Below, in pieces: positions 52,830 through 63,545 of a stretch of 64,000 bases of DNA. Origin of the DNA: Hyposmocoma kahamanoa (taxonomy: Eukaryota; Arthropoda; Insecta; Lepidoptera; Cosmopterigidae); the NCBI RefSeq assembly GCF_003589595.1, contig NW_020655550.1:5556-69555 (forward strand), given 5' to 3'. Position 1 is the first letter of the stretch, and each line of letters opens with the position of its first letter. A program made the position numbers and the translations under genes. Below the pieces are notes generated by a model. The model did not search any database and was not told the DNA's origin. It saw nothing but the letters and a program-made list of their open reading frames with translations.

Positions 52830-54636
52830 CAACCACATAATGTACGTATAATACAATTTTTATCAAATAATGCATACACGAATTTAAAGAACAATAAGAC
52901 CAGTTTAAGGCACAGGTACCAATTACTCGACGGTACACGTTGGTACGGTGTACAATGTGAATTGTAAGTGCTCGTGTCGCATCGGAGACGCCACTGTCGA
53001 TGCTATCTCTACCGTTGGGGATTCCGCTATAATGCCATCAACGTGAGTTGGCCGCTGAATGTAAAATTTTCAATAATATACTTTCGTGTATGACCACTGT
53101 GTACTTTGTGGACAACACACACTCGGCGATGGCGATTCATAGTTTGTCAATCCCAGAGCAGGATTTGTCTGGGACGCTTTTCGCATATTTTAGCATCAAC
53201 GTTAATAATCGTGATCTTTGTATTGACATATCGTCAATTACTATTGATGGGTATGGTTGGAATCTTGACCACAAGGTATTGTTAGAAACTTTAAGTGCGG
53301 AAACTGTGAAAATTATATCATACTATTATGAGTAAATAATTTCAACAGTACTTTCATTATGTCAAAGGAAATAAGATAGTAGTAGGAAATGAGATATTGA
53401 TTGCATTAAGAACATGCTTGTTGCAGTTTATTGTCATAATAAAATATTTAATTGCTATAAAAGAAAAAAGAAATACAAATGTACAACTGTCAATTAAAAT
53501 GGTCCATTCGTGGAAGTAATAAACTCAGCCATTTTCTTACAAGTGAACAACAGGTTGCGCGAGAGTGGAGGATTTATTTCGCGAAATTGTTTATAGAGTC
53601 TGAGCGGGCGCAGCGTTATAGCGAAACACTTAACATTATTCAGGGCCAACAATAGTCCCCGATACCTTACCGCGCTCCCAGGCGAACAGTCACGCTTTTC
53701 GGCTCTTCCTCGTGGAAATCTGCATAATGCAGGAGATGCATAATAGAGTGATTAAATTATAGGTATTCAGACGACAAAATGCACCGATAATGTTAGATAT
53801 GCAATAGTTTCACGTTTCTCGACTTTTTAAAATTGTTTTTGTTGTCGAGGCAACCACAACTAAGAAACGTATTCAAATATCAAAGGAACACAGCAGTTCC
53901 GTACGTAGAAGGTATCACTTTACAAGGGACATCCTTCTTAATGATCTTTTTTAAAAACTTCAAAAATAGTACACTAATATGAATTAATAGCCTCGTGCGT
54001 CGACGAATTCGTAAGGTATAACTGTGTCTGACATCTTTGGGGAAAAAAAGCACGATTTCGTATGCTCCAAATATTTGGTTTTTGACTGTGAAAAATTGCG
54101 TTTTCGACGGTTTGCGGTTGTTTTTAAGTATTACGAATACGTTGGCATTACGTTTGACTAATTTGACGGGCTCTTGCAGCTGCAGTGACGATACACACAT
54201 GATTTTTGTTTTGTAATCCATTTGTAGAACAAATTGAGGCTTAAAAAAGTTTTGAAATAAATTAGTGGCACAAAATAAATGTCGCTGTGACACAGTCCTC
54301 TACATAAACTTTAATAAAAGATTTTGCTCCTTGGTTTTTTCTTTACTTTGATATTTTACTTATTAAAGAACACATACTTAATATGTTTTGTAAACCCATT
54401 TGTAATAAAACTTTGTTGTAAAAAGTTTCAATATAAACTTGTTTCTCTTCTACTTGATTATAACAAAACATTTTTTACGCTTATTGGTAGTACGCAATCA
54501 GAGTTATTTTTTACTAAACCGTATACTTCTTGCAAAAATAGACAGTAATTTTTTGTATGATTTTCGAAATTTTTTTTTTCTTATTTCAGGTACCAATGGA
54601 CATTCGTCCATTTGTAGATGCAGTCGATAATATTTT
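52830..54636. other. No recognised gene
   Basis: A plus frame at 53048-53335 (95 codons, residues such as DLSGTLFAYFSINVNNRDLC) has near-normal codon texture but no known domain or clear splice sites. A GC-richer patch lies at 53600-53720. The minus frame at 53880-54293 has no recognisable motif. Confidence 0.4.
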
Positions 54637-54840
54637 TAACCGACTTCAAACAAAGGAGGAGGTTTTCAATTGGACTGTATGTTTTTTTTATATGTATGTA
54701 GTGTACGTTACGCGATAACTCGTGATAATTTATGAACCTACTTTGATGAATATTTTTTGTTGGAAAGAGGGTACTCAGTAGTAGTCGCATTTAAATTTGA
54801 AGAAAATATTCCACCTCTAGGGTAACTAGGGGAGGAACAA
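54637..54840. mobile_element. MITE with AACCGACTTCAAA end, partial second copy
   Basis: It begins with TTTAACCGACTTCAAACAAA, followed by GGAGGAGGTTTTCAATTG, ACGCGATAACTCGTGATAAT and GGAAAGAGGGTACTCAG. These match the reverse complement of the MITE at 14955. The far inverted end is not clear. Confidence 0.6.
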
Positions 54841-55505
54841 CGTTTTTTTTGTACTCTGTACTGATCGTTATCCAGCGGAGGATCATTTGACTCGAATGAG
54901 ATCGTATTTTTATCTTATTAAAAGGAATAAAAAAGGACGAAATAATATAAATTATTTAAAATAATAAAAATCCAACTGATAAAGAGAAATAAACAATGCT
55001 CGAACCTTCAAATCAAGTTTAGTATTACATACCTAATGTGATCAAAGGTCGTCGCATAATGTTTTTGGTTTGTACTAGTGTGGCGAACGTGAAAGTGATT
55101 TGGAGCGTCACGCATCCCATATTTCGCACGTCTCTCTACCCACTTATTGCTTCCCACCTCAATAAATACGACGTGTGAACAGTTATTGCTCGTAAACTTA
55201 CACTAAGTGACGCTAACCTCTAAAATGATAATTATTTAGAAAAGTCACAACTAGTTTACAGTGTTGTAATACGCACTTTGAATTGTGTGGATTGTATTTG
55301 GAAAACAATTAGGTACGTTACGTCAACAATTGAGACATGATCCAACAAACGGGTAAGCAGATTGACTGTTTTCACATAAAATTTGACTGAGGTAAAGCCA
55401 CATAGGTACTATTTTAGGTAAGAACAACGTCAGACTTAAGATTTAAATTCAAGTGTATACTACTTACGATGATAATATGAGTGTGTGTGTGTGTGTATAC
55501 ATATA
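54841..55505. other. No recognised gene; short GT microsatellite
   Basis: A (GT)n run at about 55478-55496 leads directly into the family A copy. Confidence 0.5.
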
Positions 55506-55678
55506 TATTACAGGCATTTGTCAAGTTATGTCTCAGGGTGGCAGGTACAGTAGCAGTGCCCCTCAGATCTTTGTGTGATTTAAAACTCTGAGGGGCACTG
55601 TAGCTGCTGTGGACAGTCGTGTCGCTTAACACCAGGCGTACGACTCGTTCGTCCTGCCGCTCGGTATTATAAAAAAAT
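55506..55678 (+). mobile_element. Family A retroposon-like repeat, 5'-truncated
   Basis: It starts at ATTACAGGCATTTGTCAAG and keeps GTGCCCCTCAGATCTTTG, CTCTGAGGGGCACTG and CGCTCGGTATTATAAAAAAA. Confidence 0.82.
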
Positions 55679-56431
55679 ACTTGACACGTTTTGAAGTGAA
55701 AAATAATAAGTAAATAATAAGCTTTTGCGTGTTTTCAGGTGATGTAATTATATAAACACGAACTAAACGAACGAGATAACAGTAATTATACACCTTCAGT
55801 TATTCCCATCTGTTCCCCTACAACTGATCCACCGCCAATATTATATCCGATCTGATCCATTCTATTTTTTGCAACTCCCTACGGATACGCTCATTGCATT
55901 TGTAAGGTACGTATAGTTAAGAGAAAAAGAAGTTCTAAATAAAAAATATTCATTTATTGAGCAATTGTTATCAAATGTTGTAATTATCATACAGAGCCCG
56001 GTTTTAAATTATGAAATGAAAAGGCTGTTGGGGTAAGCTTAAACAAATCACAGATCAAATAAGCAGATTTTCTTAGGCACAATGCTTTACGTAATTAAAA
56101 TGCACTGCTTTGAAATTATTGTATTACTACGATCATTGATTAGTTAGACCTTAGTAGTTACGAGATTTAAGCTCGTAAGTACTAAGGTATCAGATGGGAA
56201 TAAAATATTAAGTATTTATTATTGACGCCCTGCACAGGGAATCCGATGATAATAAAAATAATATAAAATGAAACGGATCCACCAGGCGATCGTTTGTAGG
56301 AGATTAGATGATAATAACTCACTCCTTCGGCACAAGTAGCGCTACAGTGATTTAGTTCCTACCGGGTGCGGGATCCCCCCGAGGGGGCTACGATTTGAAT
56401 TATCTCAAGCCATCGTTTAATAATAATAATA
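55679..56431. other. No recognised gene
   Basis: AT-rich sequence; nothing recognised. Confidence 0.5.
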
Positions 56432-56638
56432 ACGCACACACTCAACATAGCCCCGCACTAGGGAAACCCTGTGTCGCGGGTGCCATGGACACACACATAC
56501 ACAACCACAAATTACACCCAAACTCACGAGAGAAATAAATTTGTATGGCCTATACAAATATTTCTCCCGGCCCGGGAATCGAACCTGGGACCTATGCGTG
56601 GCAGTACGGCATGGTAACCGTTCGGCCACGGAGGAAAT
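56432..56638 (-). mobile_element. tRNA-derived SINE, family S2, near full length
   Basis: On the minus strand the head is CCGTGGCCGAACGGTTACCA, GCCACGCATAGGTCCC and B box GGTTCGATTCC. The body follows with TATTTGTATAGG, CTCTCGTGAGTTTGGGTG, ATGGCACCCGCGACACAGGG and CCCTAGTGCGGGGCTATG. It ends in an ATT-type microsatellite. The head has conserved Pol III A and B boxes. Confidence 0.87.
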
Positions 56639-57703
56639 TTAATAAAGTGTTGACAGCCCACACGTGTTGACGACTTCGCCCTTTCTGATTTACGCCATGC
56701 CTAATTATCTCTGAAATTTTACTTCGTTCTCACTAAATTGCTTTACGGAATCTGGCTTCAAGTTTTTGCTGAGAAGACATTAATTTGGAGTAGAGATGTT
56801 ATAGATAGATGTGAGAGATATACCCGGGCAATGATCTGTTCAATTGATTGATTTTCATAAATGTACAGGTAAGGTACAATAAAAGCTTAAATACTAGAAA
56901 GTAAATCTTGGATTAAATTATATATATGAATAAAATTGGGTCCCCGCGGCAAGGTGCCCAAGATGCTGGCAGTGTTCCCTCTTTGTAAGCAAGATAGCTG
57001 CCCGCCCTTGGGTTTCTCAGACAGTTTATTAATTTTTTGGATAAAATTATGTATAGATGAAGGGCACTGCGACCTCACTGATCAAGTGTTTCGACTCCAA
57101 AGGCTGTAAATTAGTAGTCGGAGCCGAGGTCCTGGTACTCATTACTTTAAATATCCTGTACTTGCTTTTAATAAAAAAATATTTGTACCATGAACTGCGG
57201 TTTACTAAATCTGTATATATGTATTCGTATATGAACTACGTTCTTCAACGAATCTACGTTAGTTGAAACACTGCTCAGAAGTCGGAACTGTAATATTCAT
57301 TGCATATGCAATTGTAACTTTTGCATTGTCGAAGTTGTAATAGGAATAATAATAATCAGTATTTATTAGAGGTGTTTCGTGTTTGATGTCGACATGAATT
57401 TAAGTAACATCCTACGCATTTTAATATCGCATAATGCATAATGACAAAAGTGAATATCAATAATTACTTATTACAGAAAATTCACGCCAGTCACGACATA
57501 AGGGCATGACCACACGGGTCGTGTGGCACGTGCGTCTGTCGCGTGCCTTATTGTTCACAATGGCGTCGTGATAATCGTCCGCCGTTTGAACCTCGCACCT
57601 CTATTTTATCAATATAAACGTATATTCACTTTAATGATATTGCCGTCGTAAAAACTCATAAAAATGTTCGCCTATAGTATTATTGTATGGTTTGGATTAG
57701 ATT
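56639..57703. other. No recognised gene
   Basis: A short GC-rich patch near 57510-57560 includes CCACACGGGTCGTGTGG, which can fold. No coding sequence was recognised. Confidence 0.45.
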
Positions 57704-57856
57704 ATGGCTTGTACAGGTTGTGGTAATGTTAGGGAAGAGAAGTTATACCATCTGCAGTTGCGTTGTGTTTCACTGAACTGTGCTAATACTTCGGTGACGC
57801 AGCGATTCACTTGGCTTCCGATACCTTCGATACAGGCGAAATCGCCTCGCTCTTAG
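57704..57856 (+). pseudogene. Cys-rich 50-codon frame, possible retroelement zinc-finger relic
   Basis: It begins MACTGCGNVREEKLYHLQLR and continues CVSLNCANTSVTQRFTWLP before a TAG. The C-x2-C...H...C...C order recalls the PHD-like finger that opens some lepidopteran retroelement first proteins. It is short and not complete, so the reading is tentative. A family C repeat lies 380 bases downstream. Confidence 0.25.
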
Positions 57857-58239
57857 TATCGATGTCCCTTAGGTCGTTCTGGGCTTTATCGCTCCGGCGG
57901 TACTAAAGACGTCCAACCAGTCGGTGACCATTCGGTTGTTCCAAGTGCGTACACTTCGATCTTCATTATCTCCGCTTGTCCGAGGTAGTGGTACCTCACT
58001 ACTTTAGTTTCCAACAATATAGCAGCTGCCATGGCTTTTATTTCACTTTCGCGCTGCTCAGGTTATGCCAGATTATAGGCGAACACTTCAATTTTATGGC
58101 AGCCGTTCGACTCCACTCCACTGCAACATCAAACACCTTCGTGATGACGCGTTCGAGTATTATGTTGACCAGGAACGGAGGAATTCCAAACTCTTCGGTA
58201 AAATTTGAACCTTTTTTATATCGCCGGGAAATGCATTAA
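57857..58239. other. No recognised gene, possibly decayed retroelement
   Basis: Base use is more even than in the flanks, but frames are broken on both strands. It may link the Cys-rich frame and the family C repeat into one old element. Confidence 0.3.
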
Positions 58240-58425
58240 GTATACCGCTCGGGGTAGCAGCGACAGGTTATGTGGGACTCCCGTGCTGCCGCCTGGGACT
58301 GCCGTCCCGTATACCCACAAAAGCCCAACGGTTAACTCCATGCCATAGAGAGGCGCCCCAGGGTTCGCTTGCGCACGCTGCTGGGACCCAGGAGGCGGGC
58401 CCAGGCGTCCGGGTGGACAACGACT
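58240..58425 (+). repeat. Family C repeat, copy 2
   Basis: CAGGTTATGTGGGACTCCCG, CGTATACCCACAAAAGCCCA, CCATGCCATAGAGAGGCGCC and GCGCACGCTGCTGGGACCCA match the copy at 20385 in order. This copy is longer and very GC-rich, with GGAGGCGGGCCCAGGCGTCC at its end. Confidence 0.65.
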
Positions 58426-59095
58426 TGAACCTGCAGTAAACCTCATTCCATTATACTTAAAAGCAATCGTTAATAAAGGATTTAAAAGGAAGCAAGGATT
58501 TTTGTAAGTACCTTAAAAGTACGTTTTAGTCCAGACTATCATATACTATGATGGTGTGAAAAGATAAACAGATTAAGTCGTTTATAATTAATAAATAGAA
58601 TACAGCTTATTACGTACAAAATGTAATTGAATCAGTTAATAAGTAAGCTACTCTTTGCAAGTAAAACAATATTCATAATACTTTAATAATGTGTTCAACG
58701 TTATGTCTGCAAAGTTCATATAAACTCTACAATTCAAATATTTTGTTATTGTGATAATATATATATGACGACATACCATCTTGATTATGATCTTAAGTTT
58801 ACATGCATGACTGACCTGTATTGAGCAGCAATATATATTCTATTGAGATTTGCCTAATATCGGCGTTTTTCAAATATCAAAACGGTAAATTCACAAAAGA
58901 AATGAACATATATATTTATCGAAAAAGTCAAGAAAGACACTGAATGATTTAAGGCCCATCTAAATTTGTGCAAACCGATTGCGCGTTTGCATAAGTATGT
59001 ATGGGCGCTGTGTAAACGAATTTGGTACTCCTGGCGTGAGCTTTGCAAGCCAAAGCTTTGCACGGTTTTGCCACATTTCATGCGCAAGTTTACTC
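58426..59095. other. No recognised gene
   Basis: AT-rich sequence; nothing recognised. Confidence 0.5.
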
Positions 59096-59097
59096 GC

Positions 59098-59290
59098 AGT
59101 AAAATTCCATGCCGGACTGCCACGCAGAGGTCCTGGGTTCGATTCCCAGGCAAATATGTGAATGACCAACATTTATTTCTCTCGTGAGTTTGGGAGTAAT
59201 TTGTGGTTGTCTATGTGTGGTCCATGACACTCGCGACACAGGTTTTCCCTAGTGCAGGGCTATGAGTGTGTTACGTTATTATTATTAATA
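59098..59290 (+). mobile_element. tRNA-derived SINE, family S2, head shortened
   Basis: ATGCCGGACTGCCACGCAGA, B box GGGTTCGATTCCC, CTCTCGTGAGTTTGGGAG, CATGACACTCGCGACACAGG and CCCTAGTGCAGGGCTATG, then an ATT microsatellite tail. The first part of the head with the A box is missing. Confidence 0.82.
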
Positions 59291-59419
59291 ACTAATGTTC
59301 CTATTAATGTATAATAAACCCTTAGTTTCATTTTTATGTGTGAGTATGAATACAAGTCGCGAATTAAAATTTTATTTATATGTCATCTCTAAAATAACAA
59401 CGACTGTAACAATATCGTT

Positions 59420-59735
59420 ATTATTATTAATACAAAGATCGAACACTCAGAAAAAACACTCAGAAAAAATTCCTTCGATCCGGTCGGATTGGAACCGACG
59501 TCTTCTTGCATACCGTGGCAGACGCTATACCAACTAAGCCACGGAACGAACCAACGGACCTCACGAATTTTTTCTATGTGCTTGAGTCGTGTCTTTGTAC
59601 TTGGTCTTTCAACGACTTTTTAGTCGTAGCGCCATCTATGAGAAATCTATTGCAGATTTATCACCCAGTTAGTACCTTTACAGCTACCAGTCCCGGCGAG
59701 AGATGTCGCTATTCATTGTATTAATTAAATTTTTA
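59420..59735 (-). mobile_element. tRNA-derived SINE, family S1 (first of an opposed pair)
   Basis: Minus orientation: body with GCTGTAAAGGTACTAACTGG and ACTAAAAAGTCGTTGAAAGA, then CGTGGCTTAGTTGGTATAGC, CGGTTCCAATCCGACCGG and ATCGAAGGAATTTTTTCTGA. A short duplication of AAAAAACACTCAG lies near 59445. Confidence 0.82.
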
Positions 59736-59940
59736 GAAAAAACACTCAGAAAAAATTCCTTCGATCCGTGGCTTAGTTGGTATAGCATCTGGCACGGTAT
59801 GCAAGAAGACGTCGGTTCGAATCCGACCGGATCGAAGGAATTTTTTCTGAGTGTTCGATCTTTGTATTAATAATTATAACAAACTAGTGGAGTAATTTCA
59901 CAAAAAATAATTGAATATCAATTCAATAAAAATTTAATTA
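59736..59940 (+). mobile_element. SINE S1 tRNA-like module and tail (second of an opposed pair)
   Basis: It runs from TTAGAAAAAACACTCAG to TCAATTCAATAAAAA. GATCCG and CGGATC can pair as an acceptor-like stem and GTCGGTTCGAATCCGAC is a perfect T-arm, but the anticodon stem is mismatched with an over-long loop. It lacks the S1 body and is inverted relative to the copy before it, so the two can fold into a long hairpin. Confidence 0.8.
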
Positions 59941-59944
59941 ATAT

Positions 59945-60075
59945 TGTTATTGTTATGACAATGGTAATGAGACAACCACACCAATTACGTGGTCACAAAC
60001 TAAGGAATTCCCAGTACCAGAGTAATTCACGGCGCTACCCAAAACACCCAGACCAGAACCAATTTAGAAAAGTTT
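59945..60075 (-). mobile_element. tRNA-derived SINE, family S4, body
   Basis: Minus strand order: AATTGGTTCTGGTCTGGGTG, TTTTGGGTAGCGCCGTGAAT, TACTCTGGTACTGGGAATTC and GTGACCACGTAATTGGTGTG, ending in a TTG/CATT-type tail. Confidence 0.65.
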
Positions 60076-61277
60076 ATATCTGAAATTACTGAACAGAAGG
60101 TACTAAGTAACTTTATAATTTTAGTGGAAATTACCTGTAACGAATATCACTACGTCTTTGGAAGCTGAATTTTTAATACACTACTACTTACTATCTAAAT
60201 AACCGCCCGACATTCAGTGTTCGAAATTCCGCAGCCTGCTCATGGTGGTCACCTCAACCCTTATTGACTATGACTTACATACATATTTAATGTTGTACAG
60301 AATAAATACAAAATTACGGTTCGTCTGCTTAAAATAATTATTTCAAAATTCTTTCACCTCTAAAAGAATAAACATAAATTGGAGTCCTTATTACTTAATA
60401 CTAATGTAAGCGGTGTCTATCGTACCGTGAGACGAAATTACAAGCGAATATAACAATGTGTCGCATTCACACGATGGCTACCCTTGCCTTTATAATTAAA
60501 TAGTGACGCAAAAATGTCGATGAAAATACGAGCACGATGCACAAATATTCCTACTCTTGATAGGCACACTGTCTACAGTAGGCTGTAGTCTAAGCGACGT
60601 ATACATAATATACATAGGTGTTGCTCCCAAACTTCCATATTAATAATTTAATAGAGGTTAGTTATCGTGAATTTTCACGATTCATTAGTATTGCGCACCG
60701 CGCTCTATAATTTAAATATTGTGTATTCGACAGGTTATATTAATTCACTGACACAGAAGCCAATATCGTGGAAGAACGTATATACTCCGTTAAAAGGGTC
60801 ACTGCTGGTTTGACCTTATCTCCTTTCTATTTTACCTTGCGTGTAGGTAGTTTTCGAATTACAAAAAAATGAGGATTCTTTATAAGGTGCGGCCGAAGTT
60901 TAAGAGTCTATCTATTTAAGCGTTGTTATGACTACGATGACATTTTGTATACCGATACTTCAAACAAAACTACCTCATTCTTATTCATAGTTTCTATAAA
61001 GGCACATTTCAATTCAACATTGAGAATCTATTCTAATGACATCGATACAATAATGGATTTTTTGGGCGCTGCACAGCACTGGCACACGTTAATTCGTAAG
61101 TCCTTGGCCTTATAATTAGGGGCTTCATAACGAGGCGGGCCATTAGCCGTTGCGTTACTGCCCTAATGATTCTCCGTTTGCCGCGTGTAATAGCTTTACA
61201 TGCGCTTACCGGAATAGTATAAATTCACCGAGTTGAAAAATAACTGAGCAGTATGAGTAGATATTAATAACTTAGTT
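60076..61277. other. No recognised gene
   Basis: AT-rich sequence without open frames of note. Confidence 0.5.
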
Positions 61278-61590
61278 ATTTTAGTAGCAGTAGACCTCCT
61301 TGTGAAATAGTTCATACAGTACTGCCACCTTACCTATTTCTACCGCCAAGCAGTAATGTGAGTAGGTATTACTGCTTTTCGGTTTTGAAGGTTAAGGGTG
61401 CTGGTGAAATTACAGGCACGTGAGACTCGTCAGCTTATGTCTCGGGGTGACGGGCGCAGTGGCAGTATCCCTAAGATATTTGTGAGATTTAAAGCTCTGA
61501 GTGGCGATGCAACTGTTATGGACAGGCGTGTCGCTTACCACTAGACGCACAACTTGTTCGTTCCGTCACCTGGTATCATAAAAAAAACAT
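61278..61590 (+). mobile_element. Family A retroposon-like repeat, near full length
   Basis: From TAGTAGCAGTAGACCTCCTT through GGGTGCTGGTGAAATTACAG, GGGTGACGGGCGCAGTGGCA and GGACAGGCGTGTCGCTTACC to GGTATCATAAAAAAAACATG. Confidence 0.88.
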
Positions 61591-61736
61591 GTGAGAAATG
61601 CTTAGATATTCTGCCTACTTTAAAAGTTAATAAAGATGTTTTTGAATGTTTGTACGTTGCAATTGCAAATATGCAATGTGCGATGGATATGGCAAGAGTA
61701 TTCAAGAAAGACAATCTATTATCTCGTGAAAATTAA
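61591..61736 (+). pseudogene. Short frame of unknown origin after a family A repeat
   Basis: Starting right after the A-rich end, about 47 codons read CEKCLDILPTLKVNKDVFEC and then YVAIANMQCAMDMARVFKKD before TAA. The texture is protein-like, with a Cys pair and an amphipathic second half. I do not recognise it, and no splice acceptor is clear. It may be a fragment of a host or viral-like gene. Confidence 0.25.
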
Positions 61737-61994
61737 CACCAGTTCGTGTACTTCCTGTACATAATTTGAGATCGATAAATATCTAAAAGCTCTTGAACGT
61801 GCGTATGAAATGCACAATAGTACCACAATTGGAAACCAAAATGTGCAACTACAAATGCAGATTGCGCGGCTAACGCAATTAAGGGAAATGCACCTTTGAG
61901 TGTATTCTATTCTGGCTTTGCAATGATATGGATCGTTGCACAATAGGACAGTTTGTCCGTATTTTTTTTGCTGAAAGTGTGAAGTGTGTGTCTT

Positions 61995-62046
61995 TAGCAA
62001 ATCAAAATACCGAATGTTATTTCACATTCGGTATTTTGATTTGCTA
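61995..62046. repeat. Perfect hairpin, 22-bp stem and 8-base loop
   Basis: Arms 61995-62016 and 62025-62046 are exact reverse complements (left arm TAGCAAATCAAAATACC, then GAATG). The loop is TTATTTCA. Pairing stops abruptly at both ends, unlike a typical long miRNA precursor. Confidence 0.95.
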
Positions 62047-62944
62047 TTTGAAACTCATCACACTATAATTATATGCGTTTCAATTTTGAACGAACACCGT
62101 TGAAAGAATGGTACTCAAATAATGTTGATGTCTGCATCATGTGTCACTTTTAAAATGTAACATCATAGATGCATAGATTTAAGCTCTTCATAGTGCAAAA
62201 AGTCAATGGAAGATTAAAGTAGGTAATGTAGTTTAATAAAAGATTGTGGTAAGCCACGTGTTTTGTTTCTGTTTTTAATATACTAGATTACATATGCGCC
62301 AGTCACCACTATGTGCTAGGAAAAGATCAATATATCGCTAAATTGAGCCAGTTTTGTTGACAAGAAAGGGGCTGAATGCTATATTTGTGGAGCTTAATTC
62401 TTATTAATTATTTTAGCAGCCAACGTTCACGTTCATTTTCCTAAGTAAATAAAAAACATATGGCAGCAAAGACTTCGTATGCATATTTTGTAAGTAAGAT
62501 ACTACTTAATTGCAGGTATAAATATACACGTTCAGAGAAAATTACTTCATTGTTCCATGTTCCTTTGCACATGCAAGTTTTTGAAGGCACATTCGGAAAT
62601 GGGGCAGTTATAGCTACGGCATATGTTACCCGGTAAAGGGTTGAAGCTTTGACACCTTCGGCCCTATTGTGTCTTTACGAAATGTGGAAAAAACACCACC
62701 CGCTGGTCGAACCGTTGCGTAGATTGTAAAGTTATTTTGTATAATCACTAGCTATTCATAGCCCTCACCGGAAAAGGCGAGTTTGCCATCATCGAAGTAG
62801 GTACTTACTAGGCCAATTGATCATCAGTAATAACAGGAACGAATGACATATCGTAGAAGAGTGCTTTTTCCAACAATGAACTTTAAAAGGTAATCGATGA
62901 TAATGATGATGAATGGAACAAAGAAAATCGCTGCTCGATAACAG
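62047..62944. other. No recognised gene
   Basis: AT-rich sequence before the satellite; nothing recognised. Confidence 0.5.
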
Positions 62945-63545
62945 ATACATCCATATAGATACATTTGCTTGAAACAATAGTGCAGACCTACTATATTAAG
63001 AATATTGATTGTCGATGAAAGTCCGCGGCCGGATCCACGCGGTAAAGGTTTACATGAGAATAAAAATTATATGTCTATCAAACGAGAATGTTCCAATAGA
63101 TTGTCAATACATATGATGTGATAATTTTTTGTTTGAATTGTCTGTATATATCCATAAAGATACATTTGCTTGAAACAATAGACTAGACATATAATAAGAA
63201 TGCTGATTATTGATGAAGGTCCGCGTCCGGACCCTCGAGGTGAAGGTTGACTTACATAAAAATAAAAATTATATGTCCATAAAATGAGAATGTTCCAATA
63301 GATTGTCAATACATATGATTTGATAATTTTTTGACTGGATTGTCTGGATATATTCATAGACACATTTGCGAGAAACAATAGAGCAGACCTTATAATAAGA
63401 ATGCTGATTGGTGATGAAGGTCCGCGTCCGGACCCACGAGGTTAAAGGTTTACTTCCATAATAATAAAAATTATATGTCTAAAAAACGAATACGTTTCTA
63501 CAGATTGTTGATACATTTAACTTGATAAATTTTTGTTTTAATTCC
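62945..63545. repeat. Satellite-like tandem repeat, three units of about 200 bp
   Basis: The ACATTTGC anchor recurs at 62961, 63162 and 63362, giving unit lengths of 201 and 200. Each unit runs GATACATTTGCTTGAAACAA, AGAATGCTGATTG, a GC-rich GGTCCGCGTCCGGACCCACG core, ATAAAAATTATATGTC and GAATGTTCCAATAGATTGTC. The units are well conserved, the third more diverged. Confidence 0.93.

Noticed and set aside
57510..57560. Transposon end at a GC-rich foldable patch
   Set aside because: CCACACGGGTCGTGTGG can fold, but no matching partner end or target duplication was found nearby.
59760..59830. tRNA gene
   Set aside because: The T-arm and an acceptor-like stem pair well, but the anticodon stem is mismatched and its loop too long. 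The same module recurs in several SINE S1 copies.
62945..63545. CRISPR array
   Set aside because: The 200-bp units are contiguous tandem copies without short constant repeats and unique spacers, and the setting is eukaryotic.
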